Positions 6,251 through 13,285 of a stretch of 17,827 nucleotides of DNA are shown here, in pieces (the stretch's first letter is position 1; each line of letters starts with the position of its first letter). Origin of the DNA: JAWLAT01 sp041395325 (GTDB taxonomy: Bacteria; Pseudomonadota; Gammaproteobacteria; Xanthomonadales; SZUA-5); contig JAWLAT010000049.1 of NCBI GenBank assembly GCA_041395325.1, forward strand, positions 1-17,827, in the 5' to 3' direction. Under the pieces are notes generated by a model. It did not search any database and was not told the DNA's origin. It saw nothing but the letters and a program-made list of their open reading frames with translations. The position numbers were made by a program, and so were the translations under genes.

Positions 6251-8836
6251 TCAGTCGGCGGCCCATGTCGCCCGCCAATCGGCGGCCTCCCGGTTGGCGG
6301 GGTGATCGGCGCCATAGTGTTCGCTGCGCAGACCCAGTACCTCGTCGATCAGCGTCAACGCCTCCTGCCGACGACCCAGTGCAGCGAGCAGCTGCGCCTC
6401 ATCCTGGCGCGCGTTGAGGGTGTCCAGATGATGCGGGCCCAGTTGCGCTGACCACAGCGCCACCACGCTGCGCAGCTCGGCCAGCGCCGCCTGCGGTTCA
6501 CCGCGGGCGGCCAGGCAGCGCGCGTGGACCTTGGTCGGATAGCCCAGCGCCTGCGGTGCCGCCGCGGGATGGAAACGCAAGGCCTGCATGGCTTGCGCAC
6601 TGAGCGCGCAGCCTTCATCCAGCGCGCCGGTCTTGATCAGCGCGTCGGCCAGGTTGGTGACGGCCGTCAGCGTGCGCGGATGCTCGGCACCGAGCGCCTG
6701 GACCCGGCCATCGCGGACGGCTCGCATCAAGGGCACGGCCTGATCAAAGCGACCCTGCCGAAACAGGTTCACCGCCAGGTTGTTCTGCGCCATCAGCGTG
6801 TCCGGTGCCGCGGCACCGAACAGCTGCTGGGCCAGATCCACGTTGTGCGCCAGCAGTTGCTCGGCCGCCGCCAGCTGGCCCTGGCGCTGCAGGGTGCGCG
6901 CCAGGTTGTTGCGCGGATCGAAGGTCAGTGCGGCGTCTGCCCCCTCGCGCGACTGCACGTCGTCCAGTACCGCCTGCTGCAGCGTGGCCGCCTCGTCCAG
7001 CTCGCCGGCCAGCGACAGTGCCAGTGCCAGCACCGAGCGGGTGGTGGCGGCTTCGCTGACATCCGGATTGCCAGCTGCCTCCAGCCGCGCCAGTGCCGAG
7101 CGGGCATCGGCCTGCGCCCCCGGCAGATCGTTGTCGGCATGGATGCGCGCAGTGGCCAGAATGCGCAGTGCCCGCGCCAGCGGCAGCGCTTCGGCGCCGC
7201 GGTCCTGGCGCAGCGCGGCGACCAGCGCCAGCGCCTGCTCGCGTGCGTCGACATACTGCCCGGCCTCCAGCGCCGCCAGCGCCAGACTGGCCTCCAGCGA
7301 GCGCCGTTCGGGTGAATCTGGACGCGCCAGCAAAACGTGGGCATGCGCCTGCTGCAGCAGCGCGGTGGCCTGCTCGACCCGGCCCAGGCGCAACAGCGTT
7401 CGCCCCAGAATGCCCTGAATCTCGCTGCGCACATCGGCATCCAGATCCGGGGCATCGAGCTGCGGCAGCATCGATTCCACGGTTTCCAGCAGCGTCACGC
7501 TGGCCCCGCGCCGCAGCGGGTCGGGTCGTGTCAGCAGATCACTGAGCAAGGCACGCACCGAACTCAAGCGCACCGCCTGGCGGGCCAGGTCCTGCGATTG
7601 GGCCACGTAGATGCCGGCGGCGCCGATAGCCAGCAGCAGGCCGGCCACGCTGGCAGTGGCCAGTGCCCGATTACGTCGCAGCCAGCGCCAGAGCCGTCTC
7701 CGCAGCGCATGGTGGGTCGATTGAATCGGCTGGTCGTCGAGTATCCGATCGATGTCGACGGCCAGGGCTTCGGCGCTGGGGTAGCGATCCTCCGGATGAA
7801 AACTGAGCAACCTGCTGATCACCGCGGCCAGATCGCGCAGCTGGCCACGATGCAGCCCGGTCAGTGGCAACGCATCCTCGTGCGAATCGGGCAGCCTGAC
7901 CGCTGGCAGCTGCCGCAATTGGGCCATACGCGTGGCCGGATGGCGGGTTGCAGGCGGCACCGGGAGACGGCCCAGAACGATCTCGTGCAGCAGCAGGCCC
8001 AGCGAGTACAGGTCGGTGGGCGTACCGATGCTGGCGTCGCCGGCCAGTTGCTCGGGACTGGCGTAGGCCGGCGTGTGCGCGAACAGCTCCGTGTGCTCGT
8101 CCGCGCCGCGGCCTTCCAGATCACGTGCGATGCCGAAATCCAGCAGCTTGGGCAGATCATGGCGGCTGTCGACCAGCACGTTGGAGGGCTTGATGTCGCG
8201 ATGCACCACCAGGTTCTGGTGGGCGTAGTGGACCGCCCTGGCGGTCTGGGCAAACAATCTCAGAGTGACGACCGCACTGCAGCCCTGCTCGCGCACGTGG
8301 CGGGTGATCGGCAGACCGTCGACGTACTCGACCACGACATAGCTGAGCCCGTCCTCGGTCACGCCCGAGTCGTGGTAGCGGGTGATGCAGGGATGCACCA
8401 GTCTGGCGAGCAAGCGGCGTTCCTGCTGCACCGAGCGCTGCAGCGGATCATTGTCGTCCAGTCCTTCGTGCAACAGCTTGATCGCCACCTGGTGGCGCAG
8501 ATCGGCCTCGACGGACTCGGCCAGATAGACCACGCCGGCACCGCCTTCGCCCAGTTGTCGCAGCAACCGATAGCGACCGATGCACTGGCCCTGGCGATAG
8601 CGCGCTTCGCTGTGGCCGCCGACTTGCTGCGCCAGCAACTGGGTGACGCCGGTCGACGCGCCTTGGGCATCCTCGCTGCGTTGCGCCCAAAGCTGCCGGA
8701 ACAATTCGACGACCGCGGGTTCCAGCGCCGGACGTGCCGCGAGGAAACGCTCGGGATCGGCGACTTGCTCGGCTTCAGCCGCTTCCCACAGCGCTTCGAC
8801 GGCCTGCCAGACCCTCGGATCGGGCGCTGTACTCAC
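6251..8836 (-). CDS. Transmembrane Ser/Thr protein kinase with C-terminal TPR domain
   Basis: This protein has 861 residues. After an alpha-helical N-terminus (1-85), a complete Hanks-type kinase domain runs from about 88 to 370. It has a glycine loop LGEGGAGVVYLAE, the ATP-binding Lys120 in VAIKLL, the catalytic HRDIKPSN (Asp214), the metal-binding DFG (Asp234) and AYASPEQL. It is therefore predicted to be active. A basic stretch (RRRLWRWLRRNR) precedes a single membrane segment (391-412, ALATASVAGLLLAIGAAGIYVA). About 450 residues of TPR-like helical repeats follow, probably on the periplasmic side, containing for example LGRTLLRLGRVEQATALLQQA and AQNNLAVNLFRQGRFDQAVPLM. The GTG start at 8836 overlaps the sigma-factor stop as GTGA and has AGGAG five bases upstream; an in-frame upstream ATG at 8875 lacks this support. 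Kinases of this architecture next to ECF sigma genes phosphorylate the sigma factor in related systems. Confidence 0.93.
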   Translation of the reverse strand: MSTAPDPRVWQAVEALWEAAEAEQVADPERFLAARPALEPAVVELFRQLWAQRSEDAQGASTGVTQLLAQQVGGHSEARYRQGQCIGRYRLLRQLGEGGAGVVYLAESVEADLRHQVAIKLLHEGLDDNDPLQRSVQQERRLLARLVHPCITRYHDSGVTEDGLSYVVVEYVDGLPITRHVREQGCSAVVTLRLFAQTARAVHYAHQNLVVHRDIKPSNVLVDSRHDLPKLLDFGIARDLEGRGADEHTELFAHTPAYASPEQLAGDASIGTPTDLYSLGLLLHEIVLGRLPVPPATRHPATRMAQLRQLPAVRLPDSHEDALPLTGLHRGQLRDLAAVISRLLSFHPEDRYPSAEALAVDIDRILDDQPIQSTHHALRRRLWRWLRRNRALATASVAGLLLAIGAAGIYVAQSQDLARQAVRLSSVRALLSDLLTRPDPLRRGASVTLLETVESMLPQLDAPDLDADVRSEIQGILGRTLLRLGRVEQATALLQQAHAHVLLARPDSPERRSLEASLALAALEAGQYVDAREQALALVAALRQDRGAEALPLARALRILATARIHADNDLPGAQADARSALARLEAAGNPDVSEAATTRSVLALALSLAGELDEAATLQQAVLDDVQSREGADAALTFDPRNNLARTLQRQGQLAAAEQLLAHNVDLAQQLFGAAAPDTLMAQNNLAVNLFRQGRFDQAVPLMRAVRDGRVQALGAEHPRTLTAVTNLADALIKTGALDEGCALSAQAMQALRFHPAAAPQALGYPTKVHARCLAARGEPQAALAELRSVVALWSAQLGPHHLDTLNARQDEAQLLAALGRRQEALTLIDEVLGLRSEHYGADHPANREAADWRATWAAD

Positions 8837-9342
8837 TGCAGCTCCTGACGCAACCAGGCGCTGCCCATGCGCCACTTGCGACCGACGGTCGCGGTGCCGA
8901 CGTCGAGCTGCTCGGCAATCTCCTCGGCGGTCATGCCACCGAAAACACGCAGCGACACCACTTCAGCGGCCATCGCATCGGTCTGTTCCAGCCGGTCCAG
9001 CAACTCATCCAGGCGCAGCATCGAGGTCAGGCTGGCACTACCACCGGTGAGCTGCGACAAGGTTTGCACCAGGGGCGTGGCCGTGCCCTGCCGCCGCTCA
9101 CCCTGGCGCCAGTGGTCGACCACCACTTGCCGCAGAACCCGCGCCAGCAAGGACAGAAAATGGGCCTGCGACAGCGCCGCGCTGGGGTCGGACTGCTTGA
9201 TCCGAATGTAGGCATTGGCGACCAGTTCGGTGCGTTGCAGGTCGGCACCCGAACCGGCCCCCAGCTGGCGCGCGGCCATCCGGCGCGCCAGCGGATACAG
9301 CGCCGCCATCAACTCGTCCACCGATTGCAGGGTCGGATCCAT
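8833..9342 (-). CDS. ECF sigma factor, kinase-associated class (TIGR02999/ECF43-like)
   Basis: This is a 169-residue sigma-70 family protein. Region 2 spans about 8-75 (LYPLARRMAARQLGAG to VLRQVVVDHWRQGERR). A short linker follows, then region 4 spans about 112-168, with the helix-turn-helix GGMTAEEIAEQLDVGTATVGRKWRMGSAWLRQEL. Region 2.2, which in most ECF factors carries an acidic cluster (like DAED) that contacts the beta-prime coiled coil, here reads DLQRTELVANAYIRIKQ, with Thr38 in place of an acidic residue. In Xanthomonas citri EcfK and Vibrio parahaemolyticus EcfP, as I recall, a threonine in this place is phosphorylated by the neighbouring kinase to switch the sigma factor on. I see no anti-sigma gene nearby, which fits that mode. 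The ATG at 9342 gives the family length. The target promoters are unknown. Confidence 0.92.
   Translation of the reverse strand: MDPTLQSVDELMAALYPLARRMAARQLGAGSGADLQRTELVANAYIRIKQSDPSAALSQAHFLSLLARVLRQVVVDHWRQGERRQGTATPLVQTLSQLTGGSASLTSMLRLDELLDRLEQTDAMAAEVVSLRVFGGMTAEEIAEQLDVGTATVGRKWRMGSAWLRQELQ
8842..8846 (-). promoter_or_regulatory. Ribosome binding site of the kinase gene, inside the sigma gene
   Basis: On the minus strand AGGAG (8846-8842) lies five bases before the GTG at 8836. It sits in the last codons of the sigma-factor gene, and the stop and start overlap as GTGA. This fixes the kinase start and implies coupled translation of the pair. Confidence 0.7.
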
Positions 9343-9466
9343 CCCGCACCGCTTCGCTGCTGGCTGTTGTGGCTAGTGAACACCGGTCGGCGGGAGGCGG
9401 CAAGTTCACACGAGTCCCGTGAGCTGGCTGCCCAGAAAGTCCTGCAATTGACTTTGATCTGCGACC
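9343..9466. promoter_or_regulatory. Upstream region of the sigma/kinase pair, with a spaced inverted repeat
   Basis: The gap between the sigma-factor start and the tRNA-Leu promoter has no gene. It contains GTGAAC at 9376-9381 and its inverse complement GTTCAC at 9404-9409, separated by 22 bases. Read on the minus strand this gives GTGAACTT, which resembles the GAACTT-type -35 elements used by many ECF sigma factors. It could be an autoregulated promoter or an operator, but no firm -10 can be named. Confidence 0.3.
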
Positions 9467-9495
9467 TTCTCCCACTGCCCCGAACTCTCTATACT
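9467..9495 (+). promoter_or_regulatory. Predicted promoter of tRNA-Leu
   Basis: A strong -10, TATACT (9490-9495), lies 11 bases before the tRNA. A weak -35, TTCTCC (9467-9472), is at 17 bases spacing. The stretch between the -10 and the tRNA is C-rich (GTCGCCCCCCT), a GC-rich discriminator as expected for stable-RNA promoters under stringent control. A better -35 match, TTGACT at 9448, is 36 bases from the -10 and so is not usable. Confidence 0.55.
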
Positions 9496-9506
9496 GTCGC
9501 CCCCCT

Positions 9507-9593
9507 GCCGGGGTGGCGGAATTGGTAGACGCGCCGGACTCAAAATCCGGTTGTGGTGACACAGTGTGGGTTCGAGTCCCACCCTCGGCACCA
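9507..9593 (+). tRNA. tRNA-Leu (anticodon CAA)
   Basis: This is an 87-base class II tRNA. The acceptor stem is GCCGGGG (9507-9513) paired with CCTCGGC (9583-9589) with one G-U. The D arm contains AATTGGTAGACGC. The anticodon stem is CCGGA/TCCGG (9534-9538 and 9546-9550) with loop CTCAAAA, so the anticodon CAA is at 9541-9543 and reads UUG. A variable arm typical of tRNA-Leu (TTGTGGTGACACAG region) follows, then the T arm GTGGG-TTCGAGT-CCCAC, discriminator A and an encoded CCA end (9591-9593). It is single-copy in the window and intact, with no duplicated 3' segment nearby that would mark an integrated element. Confidence 0.97.
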
Positions 9594-9639
9594 ATGGGCT
9601 TGCGAGTGTCGCGAGCCCATGCCCTTGATAGGCAAGGGC
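9594..9639 (+). terminator. Tandem hairpins immediately after tRNA-Leu
   Basis: Right after the CCA, ATGGGCT (9594-9600) pairs with AGCCCAT (9614-9620). Inside it GCGA pairs with TCGC, giving a long, nearly continuous stem. A second hairpin, GCCCTTG/CAAGGGC (9621-9627 and 9633-9639, five-base loop), follows directly. Neither has a T run, so these may be 3'-processing or attenuating structures rather than a true rho-independent terminator. They lie in the leader of the MoxR/Bat operon if the tRNA transcript reads through. Confidence 0.45.
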
Positions 9640-9696
9640 TTCGTCCCCAGCTTCCGACTCCCGGCCAACGCCTCGTTGACCTCAGACCGCGAACGC

Positions 9697-10728
<1,032 letters not shown>

Positions 10729-10773
10729 TGGGAAGGCACCGCGTTGGGCCGCAAGAACTGCGTCGCGCGCGCT

Positions 10774-10796
10774 CCTCAGCCCTCAGCCCTCAGCCC
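10774..10796 (+). repeat. Three tandem copies of TCAGCCC between moxR and the DUF58 gene
   Basis: The heptamer TCAGCCC repeats perfectly at 10776-10782, 10783-10789 and 10790-10796, with a partial copy (CC) before. It sits in the 77-base gap before the DUF58 start and replaces the place where a Shine-Dalgarno sequence would be expected. Changes in copy number would alter the spacing but not the reading frame of either gene. Confidence 0.85.
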
Positions 10797-10805
10797 TGAC
10801 CCACG

Positions 10806-11744
10806 ATGCGCTGGCGCACCAACAACGCACAGCTGATCGCGCTGGAAGGCGAGGCGCGGGCGCTGGGCCTGGGGCCGACCCGACCCGTGACCAGCGTGCT
10901 GGCGGGCAGTCGCGCCTCGCGTTTCAAGAGCCGCGGTGCCGACTACCTGGAGTCGCGCCCCTATCAACCGGGCGATGATGTGCGGCAGCTGGACTGGCGC
11001 GTCACGGCGCGCAGCGGCAAGGTCCACACCAAGCTCTACGTGGAGGAGCGCGAACGGCCGGTTTTGCTGCTGATCGACGCTTCGCCATCAATGTATTTCG
11101 GCAGCGGCGAGCGCCTGAAGGTGGAACTGGCGGCAGAGGCAGCCACGCTGCTGGCCTGGGCCGTGGCCGGTCATGGCGATCGCGTCGGTGCCGTACTGGC
11201 GGCGGCCGATGGCCATCGCGAGCTGGCGCCGACCGGCGGTCGCCGCGGTGTGATGCGCCTGATCCGGACGCTGGTCGAGCAGGTGCCGCGGATTGGCGAA
11301 CAGCTGATCGGCCAGCCGCCACCGGAGGCGGCCGAAGATCTAACGGCGGCGCTGGACCGGCTGCTGCGTGTGGCGCGGCCAGGCGCACTGGTCGTGCTGA
11401 TCAGCGATTTCTATGGCCTGGACGAACCGGCGCGTGATCGGCTGCGGCGCCTGCGGCGGCATCAGGATCTGCGCGCGATGTGGCTGTCCGATCCGCTGGA
11501 ACGGCAGGCGCCGGCGGCAATCAGCGGACAACTGACGGACGGCCAGCACAGCGGCTGGCTGGATCTGCGACGGACCGATCGCCGCAATGCCTGGCAGCAG
11601 GGCTGGCAGCAGCACGCCGAGACCATTCGCAGCCGCTTGCGCAGTCTGGCTATTCCGCTGACCGAGCTGGATACGCAGCTGAGTGCGCGCGACAACCTGT
11701 TGCCGTCGCTGGGTCGGCAGGCCCGTCGCCAGGGGAGTCACTGA
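10806..11744 (+). CDS. DUF58 domain protein (VWA-like, MoxR partner)
   Basis: This 312-residue protein has the DUF58 signature YQPGDDVRQLDWRVTAR (53-69) and a VWA-like domain starting at LLLIDASPSMYFGS, with the metal-site pattern DxSxS at Asp91, Ser93 and Ser95. Further core strands include ALVVLISDFYGLDE. DUF58 proteins are almost always encoded directly after moxR and are thought to be the ATPase's substrate or adaptor. No membrane segment is visible, so it is probably cytoplasmic or peripheral. The ATG at 10806 is the first possible start because an in-frame TGA stands at 10797. It lacks a Shine-Dalgarno sequence; the bases before it are the C-rich TCAGCCC repeats. Three bases separate its stop from the next gene. 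Confidence 0.93.
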   Translation: MRWRTNNAQLIALEGEARALGLGPTRPVTSVLAGSRASRFKSRGADYLESRPYQPGDDVRQLDWRVTARSGKVHTKLYVEERERPVLLLIDASPSMYFGSGERLKVELAAEAATLLAWAVAGHGDRVGAVLAAADGHRELAPTGGRRGVMRLIRTLVEQVPRIGEQLIGQPPPEAAEDLTAALDRLLRVARPGALVVLISDFYGLDEPARDRLRRLRRHQDLRAMWLSDPLERQAPAAISGQLTDGQHSGWLDLRRTDRRNAWQQGWQQHAETIRSRLRSLAIPLTELDTQLSARDNLLPSLGRQARRQGSH

Positions 11745-11747
11745 GCG

Positions 11748-12245
11748 ATGCAAGGCCCTGCGCCAGGCGTCGCCGGACCGGTACTGCGACCACTGCAGTT
11801 GCCGGCTGAGCCCGGCTGGTTCCCGCCAGCGCCCGGCTGGTGGCTGCTGGCCCTGTTGACGCTGCTGTTGCTGGGCTGGCTGTGGTGGCAATGGCGCCGC
11901 CGCCAGGCGCGTCATTGGCAACGCGGCGCACCGCGGCGATTGCTGCGCCAGCTGCGCACCGATCCGCTGCGGGTGCAACAGCCGCAGCGCTGGCTGGGCG
12001 AGCTGTCGGCGCTGCTGCGCCGTGCGGCATTGCAGGTCGATGCCCGCTGTGCCGGACTGCAGGGACAGGCCTGGGCGGCTTGGCTGGATGCACGGCTGGG
12101 TCGGGCCGAGTTCGCCACTGGAGCGGGCCAGGTGCTGCTGGCCGGACCCTATCAGCGTCACAGCGAGTTCGACGCCGACGCGCTGCTGGCGCTGTGCGAA
12201 GAGCTGCTGCAGCGCCTGGAACAGTCGCGTGGAGGCCGGGCGTGA
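11748..12245 (+). CDS. DUF4381 membrane protein of the Bat operon
   Basis: This is a 165-residue protein with a short N-terminus, the family-typical segment LPAEPGWFPPAPGWW (18-32), one membrane helix (about 31-49, WWLLALLTLLLLGWLWWQW) and a basic cytoplasmic region (RRRQARHWQRGAPRRLLRQL). A helical C-terminal part contains WLGELSALLRRAAL and the GPYQRHSEFDADAL segment. DUF4381 members stand between the DUF58 gene and batA in many gammaproteobacterial MoxR operons and are presumed to help anchor the complex to the inner membrane. The ATG at 11748 follows the DUF58 stop by three bases and has AGGGGAG upstream. Its stop overlaps the batA start as GTGA. Biochemical role unknown. Confidence 0.88.
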   Translation: MQGPAPGVAGPVLRPLQLPAEPGWFPPAPGWWLLALLTLLLLGWLWWQWRRRQARHWQRGAPRRLLRQLRTDPLRVQQPQRWLGELSALLRRAALQVDARCAGLQGQAWAAWLDARLGRAEFATGAGQVLLAGPYQRHSEFDADALLALCEELLQRLEQSRGGRA

Positions 12246-13285
12246 GCGGGCTGTTCGAAGGCATCGAGCTGGCCTGGCCCTGGGTGCTGTGGGCCTGGCC
12301 GCTGCCCTTGTTGCTGCACCTGTTGCTGCCGCGGGCGCGCAGTCAGCGCGGTGGCGCCTTGCGGGTGCCGTTCTACGGGCGCCTCGGCCCCCTGCTCAGC
12401 GCCGGTGGTCGCAGCCCGCCGAGTTGGCTGCGCTGGCTGCTGATGCTGTTGTTGTGGAGTCTGTTGATGCTGGCGGCCGCCCGGCCGATCACGCTGGGTG
12501 AGCCGGTGGCGCTGCCGCAGAGCGGACGCGATCTAATGCTGGCGGTGGATCTGTCCAAGTCGATGGAGATCGAGGACATGGTCATCGGCGGCCAGGCGGT
12601 CAACCGGCTCGACGCGCTCAAGGTGCTGCTCGGTGACTTCATCGCCCGTCGTGATGGCGACCGCCTGGGCCTGATCCTGTTCGGCCGCAACGCCTATCTG
12701 CAAAGCCCCTTCACCTTCGATCACCAGACCTTGCGGCAGCTGCTGCTGGAGACGGTGATCGGCCTGGTCGGCCCGGAAACGGCGATCGGCGACGCCATCG
12801 GCCTGGCGGTCAAGCATCTGCGCGAGCAGCCGGCCGAGCAGCGGGTGCTGATCCTGGTCACCGATGGCGCCAACACCGCGGGCAACATCGAGCCCGGGCG
12901 CGCCGCTGAGCTGGCCCAGCAGGCCGGTGTGCGCATCCACACGATCGGCATCGGCGCCGACCGGATGGTGCAGCGCAGTCTGTTCGGCGATCGCATCGTC
13001 AATCCTTCGGCGGATCTGGACGAAGACAGCCTGCGGCGCATCGCCGAGCTGACCGGCGGCCGCTATTTCCGCGCCCGCGACAGCGCCGAGTTGGCGCGGA
13101 TCTACGCCGAGATCGACGAGATCGAGCCGCTGCCGCAGGACGATCAGGTGCTGCGACCGGTGATCGAGCGCTATCCCTGGCCGCTGGGTCTGGCTGTGCT
13201 GTTGACCGTGTTGGCGGCGTTGGCCGGTGCGCTGCGCCAACGCTGGCCGAATGCCCCTTCGCCGACACCGGGGACGATTCGATGA
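12242..13285 (+). CDS. batA: BatA-like VWA domain membrane protein
   Basis: This 347-residue protein has two N-terminal membrane helices (about 12-30 and 62-80), an exposed VWA domain (98-290) and a C-terminal membrane helix (about 313-331). The metal-ion-dependent adhesion site is complete: DLSKS (Asp103, Ser105, Ser107), Thr180 in GPETAIGDAIG and Asp208 in VTDGANTAG. This is the layout of BatA, which with BatB and BatD is thought to form an envelope complex worked on by MoxR. Bat stands for Bacteroides aerotolerance, but the true function in proteobacteria is unclear. The frame is open further upstream, overlapping DUF4381. GTG at 12242 is chosen for its GTGA overlap and a strong GGAGG (12231-12235) six bases ahead. 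It overlaps batB by four bases (ATGA). Confidence 0.94.
   Translation: MSGLFEGIELAWPWVLWAWPLPLLLHLLLPRARSQRGGALRVPFYGRLGPLLSAGGRSPPSWLRWLLMLLLWSLLMLAAARPITLGEPVALPQSGRDLMLAVDLSKSMEIEDMVIGGQAVNRLDALKVLLGDFIARRDGDRLGLILFGRNAYLQSPFTFDHQTLRQLLLETVIGLVGPETAIGDAIGLAVKHLREQPAEQRVLILVTDGANTAGNIEPGRAAELAQQAGVRIHTIGIGADRMVQRSLFGDRIVNPSADLDEDSLRRIAELTGGRYFRARDSAELARIYAEIDEIEPLPQDDQVLRPVIERYPWPLGLAVLLTVLAALAGALRQRWPNAPSPTPGTIR

Noticed and set aside
5104..6315. 403-codon minus-strand frame opposite the secreted repeat protein
   Set aside because: The plus strand has a signal peptide, repeats and a ribosome binding site, while the antisense product has no recognisable domain.
7337..8848. 503-codon plus-strand frame opposite the kinase gene
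   Set aside because: The complementary strand encodes all kinase motifs in order; this frame is a Gln/His/Arg-rich shadow.
9448..9453. TTGACT as the -35 of the tRNA promoter
   Set aside because: It is 36 bases from the TATACT -10, too far for a sigma-70 promoter.
9553..9696. MoxR start inside the tRNA gene
   Set aside because: The first 48 codons translate tRNA and hairpin sequence; conserved MoxR sequence begins after the ATG at 9697.
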